From: Calycina herbarum
Lineage: Eukaryota; Ascomycota; Leotiomycetes; Helotiales; Pezizellaceae
NCBI GenBank assembly: GCA_001414485.1
Contig: LLEY01000356.1
Coordinates: 1-13,655, forward strand
Direction: 5' to 3'
Length of the DNA stretch: 13,655 nucleotides
Shown here: in pieces, positions 1-8,813 of the stretch
How the letters are laid out: every line of letters starts with the position of its first letter
How positions within the stretch are numbered: the first letter of the stretch is position 1
The notes under the pieces: generated by a model
Database searches by the model: none
What the model was told of the DNA's origin: nothing
Seen by the model: the letters and a program-made list of their open reading frames with translations, nothing else
Program-made: the position numbers and the translations under genes

Positions 1-1188
1 ACGGGGCGGGGATTCCTTGAGGTTGCGCGGTACGGCCCGTAAGCTTACCACGGATCAAGTCCGCCTCGGTCGTCGTGACGTGGAGATTGGGGACCATAGA
101 CTGGGTGTTGACAGGCGGTAAACGGTCCGTATTAGGCGCTGCTCCATCCGTAGCATCATCGACGGGATCCGTAGGGTGGGTCGTCGGATCGATAATCGTA
201 GGAAATGCGTCTGACACATCTCCATCGTCTGGGAGCGACTCGATGCGGGCGTACGAGAGGGTGATATAACGGTAGTCGGGATGGTGTGCTTGGAGGTAAT
301 AGAGCCATGTTAAGACGTGACGTTTACGGACCCGAAAATCGGCCTTGAACTGGCGTTGATATCTGTATAGGTTAATGCGGTCCGTAAGAGCACTTGAAGT
401 AGAGATATACTTAAGATTCTGGGCCGTATCTGGTGGGCGGACAAGAACAATATCCAGATCCGCGGGGAGGTTAGGGAGTACTGTTACAGTCTTAACTGTA
501 TTCTGTATAAAACTTACACAGTGACCCGAATAGTGATACTGGTGCCCGCGGTACCGAAAGAGGACCATCTGGACGTGGGAACGGGCGATAATCATCTCTT
601 CCACTTGAGTGAGCGCTGGCAAGGTATCCGTCACGGGTCCGGGGTCCATCTCGTTGTCCGGAGACATGAGATACGGTCTACAATCTTTAGGATCTCGCAA
701 GTAACACTTGTGGCATACGGTATCCTTCAGAGCCATCGCAAACCACCGTTCGCGGCAGCGGCTACAACCCTCTATCTGGACGGTCCGCATAGCATCGTTA
801 AAGTCTTGAATCAGCTGCCACTGGTCCGTAGGAAGGAAGCCTGGTTCGCGGAGGGGGAGAGGGGGTGGCGGGGAGGGAGCAGGTTCGGGGGTCGATTCGC
901 GGACGAGATGGATCTGCGGTAGACGGGAAGGCGGCCGTGGAAGAGCCTGTATCGATTAGTACTATGCAGAAGGAAGAGAAGGGGAAATACAGGTATTGGC
1001 GCGTCAATTCGCGGGCGTTGAGCTAGCCGTTGCGGACTAGCTATAGTTGTAGCACGGCGTTTTCGTGGTTTATTACGGCACGTAATGCACGATGAGTAGA
1101 CCCGCGAATGGACATCGGCGTCTATATCCTTGAAGAAAGAGGGAAGGGGGAGCTTCTGTATACACGTCGAGCAGTATTTAGCAGCCAT
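1..1188 (-). CDS. Helitron helicase, N-terminal part (DUF6570-like), runs off left edge
   Basis: This is the beginning of the Rep/helicase gene of a fungal Helitron, a rolling-circle DNA transposon. Exon 1 is 1188-991 (66 codons) and exon 2 is 946-1, open to the edge, giving about 381 residues. The intron at 947-990 is 44 nt, phase 0, with donor GTATTT, branch TACTAAT and acceptor ATACAG. Removing it joins two frames that otherwise end in stops. Seen in the protein: an N-terminal CSTC...CITC pair, a proline-rich stretch ending PLREPGF, then CSRC...CHKC, and LTQVEEMIIARSHVQM followed by YRGHQYHYSGHC. From memory these are hallmarks of the DUF6570/helitron helicase-like family. The Rep HUH and Pif1 helicase domains would lie left of the window. 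The start context TATACCATGGCT is good. No in-frame stop and no RIP-like decay is seen, so this copy may be young. Family confidence is high; activity is unknown. Confidence 0.88.
947..990 (-). other. 44-nt spliceosomal intron in the Helitron gene
   Basis: On the minus strand the donor is GTATTT, the branch-like site TACTAAT lies 10 nt before the acceptor, and the acceptor is CAG. The length is not a multiple of three, and splicing in phase 0 restores one frame across both exons. The interval between donor and branch is pyrimidine-rich. Confidence 0.75.
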
Positions 1189-1409
1189 GGTATAGGCGAA
1201 ATCTAAGTGAGGTTACCGGAGCAAAAAGCCTTGCTGACTACGAAGGACACTTTCGAATGACTAAGCGCTATGTATCAGGTGATCTGACATTTTTCGATCA
1301 CGTGAGGAAAAAGGCAGCCTTCGACTCGTGGGCAGGGGGGTCGGAACCTAAAAAAAAGCTACGCTTTTAATAAAAAGCAAAGAGTTAAAGTACTTTAGAA
1401 ATAAATTTA
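1189..1409. other. Upstream region of the Helitron gene and probable element end
   Basis: No gene is seen. On the minus strand this is the 5' leader and promoter of the Helitron gene. It includes a CACGTG E-box-like site (about 1299-1304) and a C-run near 1335-1345. From about 1350 the sequence becomes strongly A/T-rich, with a small inverted repeat AAAAGC...GCTTTT near 1355-1368. The Helitron 5' terminus should lie here, but fungal Helitron ends are too short to place with certainty. Confidence 0.4.
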
Positions 1410-1414
1410 ATTTA
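1410..1414 (+). repeat. Left target-site duplication ATTTA
   Basis: This ATTTA directly precedes the TGTTG start of the LTR and is matched by ATTTA at 1892-1896 directly after its CAACG end. A 5-bp duplication is the usual size for copia/gypsy-type integrase. Confidence 0.55.
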
Positions 1415-1550
1415 TGTTGAGAAGAACAGAGGATCCCGTGACGTCCCAATCGGGAAGTTGACTGTAAGGTCGTGTCACGATCACGGGACTAGTGGACCAT
1501 AGGCTTAGCAATCAACGCCCTGATTGGAAGGAGACCCTAGGTCACGTGAT

Positions 1551-1604
1551 TGGATCATTGATCCTCAATGATCCTAAATGATCTTAGGTGATCCTCAATG
1601 ATCC
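1551..1604 (+). repeat. 10-bp tandem repeat in the LTR U3
   Basis: About five units of consensus ATCCTCAATG follow each other at exact 10-bp spacing (units start at 1561, 1571, 1581 and 1591, with partial units on both sides). Each unit starts with GATC/ATC and ends in an AATG-like tail. The array sits 20-70 bp upstream of the TATA box at 1621, where an activator-binding array would be expected. Confidence 0.7.
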
Positions 1605-1620
1605 AAGAGAACGAAGGTTC

Positions 1621-1628
1621 TATATAAG
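1621..1628 (+). promoter_or_regulatory. TATA box of the LTR promoter
   Basis: TATATAAG lies just downstream of the 10-bp repeat array and upstream of a pyrimidine-rich region. It points rightwards, so transcripts that read past the LTR would run antisense into the 3' end of the NO VEIN-type gene. Confidence 0.55.
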
Positions 1629-1891
1629 ACTGGCATTTCTGCTATAGATAGGAGCTTCGTGCTCAACTTGTTTTACATTAGTTACTTACTACTATCATCA
1701 CATTGGATTACTTCTACTCTCTTCATTCTCGATACCAACCGACGACTACTGCACGTGATAATCGTTACAATAAGCTGTAGAAACCTCTTTAATAAAGGTA
1801 TTGCATTTCCTCAATACATGATGTCCCCATTGACCTCGTATTAAAATTCAAGTATACCAAAGCACCAGCTGCGATCAAGCCAAATACAACG

Positions 1892-1896
1892 ATTTA
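1892..1896 (+). repeat. Right target-site duplication ATTTA
   Basis: Second copy of the 5-bp repeat, placed immediately after the CAACG end of the probable LTR. An AT-rich pentamer can match by chance, so it supports rather than proves the boundary. Confidence 0.55.
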
Positions 1897-1949
1897 GCTA
1901 ACCTATTTCCTCATGAAAAGTGTGAAATGTTGAATTCTGGTGGCACATT

Positions 1950-4900
1950 TCAAGTTGGACGAACCATGAAGATATCTCGGGCCATGAAACTCAACTCCCG
2001 GTTCATATACATAGACCAAGGATCCAGATACATCGTAAAGCCTGGGGCAGTATCTTTTTCGAGATTATAGACGCGTACCACAACATACACATTCATGGGA
2101 GCCACTTCACTACCCCATGAAATAGTGTAATTCCGCGCCTGAAATATGTTATTAGTCTACATTTTATCACAAAAAGAGAACTTCGAGAGACGCACCTTTT
2201 CCACCTGATTATTACTCATATATAAAGGTTCATTACAAGCCTCAGGCGTTGACTTCACTTCAAGATGGTACGTTGGTGGGTTCCCTGACCAATTCTCGAC
2301 CCCGCGGAGAAATCCGTGTAATCTTAACAGGTCAGTCAGTTTCCCACCAATGTCTTCATATGTGAAATCAGCAAAATCTCTTTCGTGTCCTTCAAAAGGA
2401 TTATCAGGGTATATTGTGTTGCGATTTCGACTCGTCCAATGACGTGTGGCATCCCATTCTGGCTGCAGGTTTAGCGAGAGCCACTCGTTGATCTGTTGTT
2501 CATTAGATTATTCGAGCCTCTAGAAGAACTACATGGAACTCACAAAAACTTCACCCTGTAGCCCAATGTACTGTCTGTGGATTCCTTCCATAGTGTTGCT
2601 TGAATCTGGTTCCGTTCTTGAAACGAAAGGACTCCGGCTGAACCTCGAACTCGAATGTCGTGTCCTCGAGGGGCTGTAACTTGGCCGAGTTGGCGTTGCA
2701 AAGATATCCGGTAGCGCGGAACTCATGTCATCGAAGTTAAAAGCATTAGAATAGTTTCGATTTTCATCTCTACTTTCAGCAGTTGTCGAGGAACTGGCGA
2801 AATCAGTCTCGGGGGTAAGGATGCCGCTTCTCGATGCCGGAGAAGGTGATTTTTGAGTTGAATTGTGGACAGCTCCAGGCATGAGTGCAGTAGCGATGCT
2901 TGTCCTTGATGGGTTTCCGACTAGGGTCGGTCTCATACTCGCTTGAGCAGCGGCTGCTTTGATAGAAGAGATCCTTCCATCTAGTTGAGGAATTCTGTCT
3001 CTCAAAAAAGAAGATCGTGATGAAGTTAGAGGGACCGCTGGCGTCCGTGGAGTACTCGAACGTGGACTGGGTGTCCTTGGTGATGTGGCTGCATGGGAAC
3101 CAAGCTCGGCAACAGCTGCATTGTTGTCCTCGTCCAGTATACTGTCGATATCTGAAGCGTCGTTGGAATCGGTTGGAAGATAGTTTGGCAGATCTATTCC
3201 ATATCTCTCGAAAATATCATCAATATCTTCTAGCCGGCATCTCAAGATGAGAGACACCATTCTTTCAAACTTTGGTTCGATATTGCAGAATTCAATGAAT
3301 GCTGCGCTTAGCTCGAAGTTGACAACCGCTTCATCCGTATTGAGGGCAAATGTGATTTCGAGTTTATCTTCGTGACTGTCATCAAAAAGTATACTACCTG
3401 TATCATCTGCTCCAATTACGTCGTCGACTTGGTGTGTTACCTTGATGGTAGGCACAACCCAAACTTGCAGCGTTTCCAAGACCCCAGCAAGTTTTTTCAT
3501 TTCCGGTACACTTTTGTCTGTGATGAGCCTAGCACAAGTTTCGTTAAAATCAGTTCAATTTTCCATTCGGCCCTGCTTACCTCTGCAAGTACAGTGATCT
3601 CGTCCTTAGATCCAATCTCCGTTCTTCGTCGTACATCTTATCACCAACTGTTTCAGAAGTACACGAGTCTATTTTGGACAGCACGTACTCCGACAAATCC
3701 ATAGCCTTTATGAGAGGCTGTAATTTCTTCACTGTTGTTACATCAAAGTTGATGACTGGTAGCTTTCCATCAAAAATTTGCTGCAGCTTCTTCCTGTCTG
3801 CAAAATACCAAAAGTCCGTGTCGTAGGTCATGCGGCAGAGAGTTCCATCAAGCTGCCTTACCGGGATGATCTTCTTGCCTTTCAGCTTTGACAAGCAGTC
3901 TTGTGGAGACTTCGTTTTCAGATATTTATTCAGATGCAAAAGCAACTCTCCAAGCCTGCCGAAGGATGTATCTTCCCGGACAAAGCTCAGCTCCTGGATC
4001 ACATGGTCAAGAGTAACATTTCCCAATTTCAAATGCTCTCGAAATAATTTCTTTGAAGCAGGATATTCAGTATTGAGGTAGTGCACTGAGGTCAGGGGAA
4101 AGGTCAGAGCAGGCCCGGTCCAAACGCACTCGTGCAAAAACACCCATTTTTTGAGTCCTTCGATGAAGACAAGGGGTCGATTCTTGAATTCAACCCTGAA
4201 ATTCATTAGCAATCTCAAAGTTCAGTTGAACTTGTGGCATTTCGTACTTACTGCGTCGGCTCCGTCAATAACATCTGTGATTCAAGCCTGGTGTACGCCG
4301 ACTGAACAGAAGACTTGGAGGCGCCATTGGAGTCTGGTCGAGAAGCGAGCGCTATGAGCTGGCGAAGGTAGAACTTGGAATTTAGATAAGTAAGAACACC
4401 AAAGCTTGAAAATTGCATCCAACGGCTGTCATCAGGCTCAGGAACCGCTACCTGGGGTAAATCGGGTCCTTCGGGTTGCAAATCACGACGAGGGAGGATG
4501 GTCTCTTGCAAAGGCCGAGCAATCCTATCAGTACAACTGACCGGCATCTTCGATATTTCCGTGACCAAGTTATCATGCTTGAGCTGATCTTTATACGCAG
4601 ACCAGTCATTCCGTAAGAGAAGCATCAGGTCCATAGTTGCATTTTCCTTTAGGAATTTAAGTTCCGGGGTCAGCTTTCCAGCCTCATCAACAAGGTGGGG
4701 TCGAGTGGACATTTTTAAGCAAGAGCAAGCCCACTCAACAAATTGCGATTCTTTTCCCAAACCACGGATTGCATCGAGATATAGCGGATGCAGAAGGAGA
4801 ATTTTGCTTGCTGGATCCTGGGCATATTGACTTATGATTGGGCAAATGTTCTTCTCATCCTGTATATAAAATCGCTTAGCGTATCTAAAGCCTTCAAGCG

Positions 4901-6872
4901 GTGGAGCAGGAAGAAGTTGCAGTCTCTCGAAAGGTCCATTGTAAACGCTTTGGGGTGTCCGAAACAGATAGATCAAATCGTCAATAGACTGGCTCAACGA
5001 TACCCGGTCGAAGGGTCTGTATCGTTGCATGATCAACCGGCAGATTGCAGCTTGATCACAATTCCTTATGCCAATCTCTCGGAAGAAAGCTCTACGATTG
5101 CCATCTCGACATGCCTCGAGGTCAACCAAATTGAAATCTAGGCCCCTCGGGATTGTAGCACGAGAAATATCTTCTTCGAGAAAGATATTATCTTCAGATG
5201 CATCAACCCATCTACCATCGTGTAAAGGGATGAGACGGATAGCTCTCTGCTGGTGCCATGTTCCTTTCCAAATCAGAAGTTGTGCCACTTTTGAATGCCA
5301 CTCATTGGACTGTTCTTCCAGAAATCCAACGCCGTGGTAAAAGATACAATCACGCAACTCTTTGTAGAACTTCTCGAATGACATGGTCTCCACACCAATC
5401 TTGCTCAGCTCTGGCAGGATTTGACTAATTTCCGAATCGTACGCAAAGGAGAGATGATGTTTCTCAGTGCTTTTATCTTCGATCAAAGGCTTGCCGTTGA
5501 GTCGAAATTCCGGTGGTATATAAAGCAGGTCTGCGGGTCTCGAAAGCTCCTTCTTGCGTCGGCATTCGAGAACCGCCGATGTTGTTTTGAGTCGACTGAG
5601 TATCCATCGCTTTAATCGTGACCAGAATTTGCTAGTTCCCCCTCTATCTTTTAGGAAGAGAGGCCAAGTATAGCGAAGGGTCGGAGAACTTGGGTGGATC
5701 TCATTGAATCTTGGAACGGCTTTGTGTATAAATGTTGACAAAACACCCTTTAATACGCTGTCGTTCCATTTTGAAGAATCAACGCTCTCCCTGTTGGCGA
5801 TCAGGAGGAAGTCGCCCTGAATGAGGTACTACACACATTATAAGACTCCAGCGAAGAAAGGCATGAGTCTTGAGATGGACTTACATTGAATCCATAGTCG
5901 TCTATCGGAAGATATGCATATGTGTTCTGACTGCGGAGTACCGGCCTCATCTTGTCATCTATTGGGAACGCCAACACAGTCTCCGTTTCCGTGATACCCT
6001 CCCTTCGTTCATCGCTCTCGAGGTCTTTCTCTATGCGTCGGACCACGATGTATCTATGCTTTCTGATTTTGTTTTCCTTCGAGGTCGTCAAAATCGCCGT
6101 CTCCTTCCCATCAAAATCGACATCGTTATCGAGCCTTCGAATACGAAACTCACACTCCAGGTCAGGAGTAGAAATTGACAACCTGCATATCTTTCGCAAA
6201 AAGATGAGAATCTCTGGCTCCAAGTTCTCAAGCTCACTCTTGATCTCTGAGTAGTTTCGTATGCCTTTGATCTCGAGATATGTTTGTGTTTGGCCAACTT
6301 TCCTCTCCTCGGGCGGAAAGGGTTCGATGATGGGTACTATCATGCCAAGTATGCTTCGTCGATCAAACTTAAATTCATATCCCAACGAAGAGATATGGAC
6401 TATGTCTGCAATTTTGAAGACAGACTTGAAACCAACACCCTTCTCTCCAATGTAACCTTGCTTTCTTTCTTTGCTTTTCTTCGTACTAGCTCCGATACGG
6501 CAAAGAGCCTCTACGTTTGATTTATCGAAGCCAACCTCATTGCAGTCAACACGTAGAGAGAATTTCGATGAGCTACACAAAGCTATGTGGAGTGTTGGAG
6601 TACTACTCTCAAAGGTGTTGTCATCGGCATTTTGGATTAGCTCTAGCAAGAAATGGGTCGGCTTTTCGTATAATTGGTCGGACAGTCTATGCTTCATGTC
6701 AAAACTCTGACACCCGACGATAACTCGAATCTTACATGTTCAAGGCACGATGCAAGTCTTCCACGTTGTCAGATTGCTGTCCATCGGCAACATCAACACC
6801 CTTCCGCCGACGAATATCTCTTAGGTGATTATCGGCTTCTTGTTTCTGGACGTTTCTAGCATGTGTTGCCAT
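1950..6872 (-). CDS. NO VEIN/sacsin-type HSP90-like ATPase with C-terminal NOV_C (DUF3883-like) domain
   Basis: Seven exons give 1533 residues: 6872-6736, 6686-5885, 5828-4252, 4195-3581, 3528-2544, 2492-2196 and 2138-1950. The introns are 49, 56, 56, 52, 51 and 57 nt, all GT-AG and most with a CTAAT-like branch; the exon sum (4602 nt) is an exact multiple of three. The start ATG is the first after an in-frame stop, in context CACCAAAAATGG. Residues 47-140 carry the GHKL ATP-binding features: N-box ELIQNADDN (61-69), DCNEVGF (93-99, in place of DxGxG) and GYIGEKGVGFKSVFKI (123-138). The middle is long and unassigned. Residues about 1164-1358 are a Ser/Pro/Thr-rich linker. Residues about 1360-1475 hold the NOV_C domain with GLQGEVF, ADFTYED and YHLEVKST (E1450, K1452). 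NOV_C has been linked to the PD-(D/E)XK nuclease fold, which the GE...D...EVK pattern fits. Plant NO VEIN acts in development; the role of fungal members is not known to me. No truncation or RIP damage is seen. Confidence 0.9.
6687..6735 (-). other. First intron of the NO VEIN-type gene (49 nt)
   Basis: The donor is GTAAGA, a TTTTGACAT branch-like site follows, and the acceptor is GCATAG. Splicing gives ...RALN-ILSDQLYEK, which places the conserved LSxxLY helix right after the leader, as expected for this family. A nearer acceptor (CAGAG at 6705) also restores the frame but would leave a 31-nt intron and add six unexpected residues. Confidence 0.75.
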
Positions 6873-7406
6873 TTTTGGTGATAACGAGGATGGAAATCCG
6901 GTAGCAAAGCAGAGTATGAAAATGAATGATGTTCAAAGTGAGCTTCACAGAATTGAAAGTTGGAAATGTGCGCAGTTCCAGCTGGGTTCAATGCAGGCCG
7001 AATCGAGAGTGTGGCACAGATAATGCTCATTGCTGTGGTTGGACAATCAAGAGAACAGAAGAACCCGACAGTTTGGAACAAATCGGACTTGTTTCCTAAT
7101 GAGTTAATGAGCGCAGCACAACCCGCGGAACAGTGCCGCCTTTCAAACCATTCTACTTCCTCCAAGGATAAATAAACGCACGCCTGGGGCTTGAGGACCC
7201 ACACCCCTCATCTAATACCGCTTTATGCCTGTTTGTGACGGCATGTAAAAGGAGTTGATCACGGATAAGTTAAATATGACAATACTGTCCGAACCTCTTA
7301 GATATTGCCTTTAACGGAAGATCTAAAGCTAAGGAGAGAAGCAAAGAAGAAGAGAGAAGAAATAACGAAACTAATATATATACAGGGGCTGCTCTTAAGC
7401 TAGGCT
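6873..7406 (-). promoter_or_regulatory. Upstream region and probable core promoter of the NO VEIN-type gene
   Basis: No gene is supported here. Read on the minus strand, a TATATATA box (7375-7382) is followed by a long pyrimidine-rich tract (7369-7331), a common arrangement before fungal transcription starts, leaving a leader of roughly 400 nt before the ATG at 6872. An open frame at 7204-6821 begins with GTG and overlaps the true start in another frame, so I do not call it a gene. The LINE tail lies about 25 bp beyond the TATA-like box. Confidence 0.45.
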
Positions 7407-7429
7407 CATTGATTGATTGATTTATTCAT
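7407..7429 (-). repeat. Simple-repeat tail of the LINE
   Basis: On the plus strand this reads as repeated TGAT units followed by TTTATTCAT; on the minus strand it is ATGAATAAATCAATCAATCAATG. It marks the 3' end of the LINE and contains an AATAAA. Confidence 0.65.
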
Positions 7430-7439
7430 ACTCGGTTCC

Positions 7440-7548
7440 AGCCGCCCGCCGTAGGGCGGCTATGCCGGAGTGGTCCAGCTTCGGCGCAGCTGCCGAAGTA
7501 CGCTTACCGCATTTGGCAAGCGTACTTCACTTCATCACTATACAGTGA
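7440..7548 (-). other. Cluster of four hairpins in the LINE 3' UTR
   Basis: Four perfect inverted repeats follow one another: 7440-7461 (8-bp stem, AGCCGCCC type), 7479-7498 (7-bp stem CTTCGGC), 7496-7527 (10-bp stem AAGTACGCTT) and 7535-7548 (5-bp stem). The second and third share 7496-7498 and so compete at their bases. Structured 3' UTRs are known recognition sites for LINE reverse transcriptases; that role here is inference. Confidence 0.6.
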
Positions 7549-7688
7549 CCAGCAGCCTCCTCCACTGGACGGTCTGGCTTCTATCTACAACTATATATAT
7601 ATAACTATATACATAGTATAAAAGAAGTGCTTTGCTTGATCTTTTTGGAGTATATCAGGTTCCTTGGCTGCCGCTTCTGCTAGCCATC

Positions 7689-8468
7689 TCATGTCCTTAT
7701 ACCTTCAGTCTCCCCCCAGCGTTCCGCTTCGTCTTTCTGCACTGTACTACAACTCTTAAATTGCCCAAGGAGTTGCGTCTGTTCCATAAATCTTATTACC
7801 TTTGTGGCTGTTTTTGACTCGTTCAAGATTGCCTTCAGGTCTAACCACCTCCTCCCCCCAAATTCCCTTAGTCGTAGGTCTTTGAATTTTCGACATCTTA
7901 ATATAATATGTCCTATAGTTTGTCGTCCCTCTCTGCATTCACATCCTGGATCGTCATACCCAGGTACATTTCTCTTCTAGAGGAAATCTTTTAATCCGAT
8001 CTTTTCTGTGCGTATCTGGATCAGTAGAGAGCTTTGCCACTTCTTTAGTCTCCGGTGGAGACGTAGGATCTTGTGTGTTGGCTTCTAAGTGTATTTGTAT
8101 GTGGTTCTCCCTCTTGGTTCCAGATCCCACTTGTATGCCCACTCGGCTCTTGTCTGCCTTATAATCCACGTCTTTAGAGTTGCTTATAGGTGGTAAGTCT
8201 TGGGTTGAGCGACGTTTGGGTTTCTCTGATTCCCCTCTAGTTGTGATTTTGCTGCAATCTTGGCCGCCTTGTCTGCTGCTTCATTTCCCTAGATGCCTAT
8301 ATAGGCTGGTATCTATCTTATCTCAACCTGGGTTTTATAGTCCTTCTATAGCTTGTCTATCAGGGGTACTGTCTCTATAGCTACATACGCACCAGATCTA
8401 CCGGCTAGGTATTGAAATGTCCTGATAGCCGCTTGATTGTCTATGAAGATGACTACTTTGTTGCTTGA
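7689..8468 (-). pseudogene. LINE ORF2 remnant: RNase H domain and CCHC knuckle
   Basis: One minus-strand frame reads for about 260 codons with several in-frame stops. Visible motifs in order: VVIFIDNQAAIR (RNase H aspartate), VEIR*IPAYIGI*GNEAADKAAK (the normal WIPAHxGxxGNExAD box with two stops and His to Tyr), then CECREGRQTIGHIILRC, the C-terminal CCHC knuckle of fungal LINEs, and RWLDLKAIL. The stops fit TGG to TAG and CAG/GAG to TAG changes. The frame ends in a TGA at 7691-7689. It cannot make a working protein. The reverse transcriptase and endonuclease domains are missing. Confidence 0.85.
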
Positions 8469-8522
8469 CCGGAATCTCGACACCTCCCACCCATCAAGTT
8501 CACGTGATCTCGCGCCGCCTTT

Positions 8523-8579
8523 GCTCAGGCTGGCTCAGGCCCGGCTCAGCTTCGGCTCATGCCTGCTCAGGTCTGCTCA
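8523..8579 (+). repeat. Six GCTCA repeats at 10-11 bp spacing
   Basis: GCTCA starts at 8523, 8533, 8544, 8555, 8565 and 8575, each on the same face of the helix. The array lies 55-115 bp inside the junction where the LINE stops, together with a CACGTG (8501-8506) and a hairpin AGGGGCC...GGCCCCCT (about 8612-8633). It could be the subterminal binding array of the element that carries the recombinase relic. Confidence 0.6.
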
Positions 8580-8813
8580 CCCGTCTCACCAGACATCGTC
8601 AACTTTTAACGAGGGGCCCGAAAAGGCCCCCTTTCCCAGCCAGGGATCCCAAATCTGCTCTCACTGTACGCTAATTCCTAGACAGTTATCTTAGTCTGCC
8701 TATCTTCATACGAGGGACCTTTTTCTGCCTTCAGGATGTTTTACGTCGTCCTCTACGTTTTGCCTAGGGCTACGTATTCTATAAATAACCGGTTCCCTCT
8801 TGTCTTCACCTCT

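Larger units (their letters stand above)
1415..1891 (+). repeat. Probable solo LTR of an LTR retrotransposon
   Basis: The segment begins TGTTG and ends CAACG, one base from the perfect inverted terminus CAACA. It is flanked by an exact 5-bp direct repeat ATTTA (1410-1414 and 1892-1896), the expected target-site duplication. Inside, in the order expected for U3-R-U5, are CACGTG-type sites (1543-1548), a 10-bp-periodic repeat (1551-1604), a TATATAAG box (1621-1628), a pyrimidine-rich start region and an AATAAA signal (1791-1796). No coding sequence, primer-binding site or second LTR is found in the window, so it reads as a solo LTR left by LTR-LTR recombination. It resembles fungal Ty1/copia LTRs in style, but that assignment is inference. 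Confidence 0.62.
7407..8468 (-). mobile_element. 3'-terminal fragment of a LINE (Tad/I-like non-LTR retrotransposon)
   Basis: Read on the minus strand, the fragment holds the RNase H end of ORF2, a stop at 7689, a structured 3' UTR (about 7688-7430) and a tail of AATAAATCAA repeats ending at 7407. Short A-rich or simple-repeat tails are typical LINE 3' ends. The 5' side stops abruptly near 8466-8470, where unrelated GC-rich sequence starts, so the reverse transcriptase is absent from the window. Either the copy was cut by the element to its right or it was 5'-truncated when it inserted. Confidence 0.8.

Noticed and set aside
521..922. A 133-codon plus-strand open frame
   Set aside because: It is the complement of the Helitron coding sequence, whose minus-strand translation matches a known family.
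1659..1844. A small plus-strand open frame downstream of the TATA box
   Set aside because: It begins with GTG and lies in the R/U5 part of the probable LTR.
6705..6735. A 31-nt first intron in the NO VEIN-type gene
   Set aside because: It keeps the frame but is too short and inserts residues where the family has none; the 49-nt intron ending at 6687 fits better.
6821..7204. A 127-codon open frame on the minus strand upstream of the NO VEIN-type gene
   Set aside because: It starts with GTG, overlaps the true start codon in another frame, and shows no domain-like pattern; it looks like leader sequence.
7440..7530. A tRNA-like or structured RNA gene
   Set aside because: The hairpins do not form a cloverleaf and there is no A or B box; the position after the LINE stop codon explains them as a 3' UTR.
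8523..8579. A CRISPR-like array
   Set aside because: The repeats are 5 bp with 5-6 bp between them, far too short, and the genome is fungal.
8437..8694. Two overlapping plus-strand open frames over the GCTCA repeats
   Set aside because: They are repetitive, compete in different frames and span the LINE junction; they are repeat artefacts.
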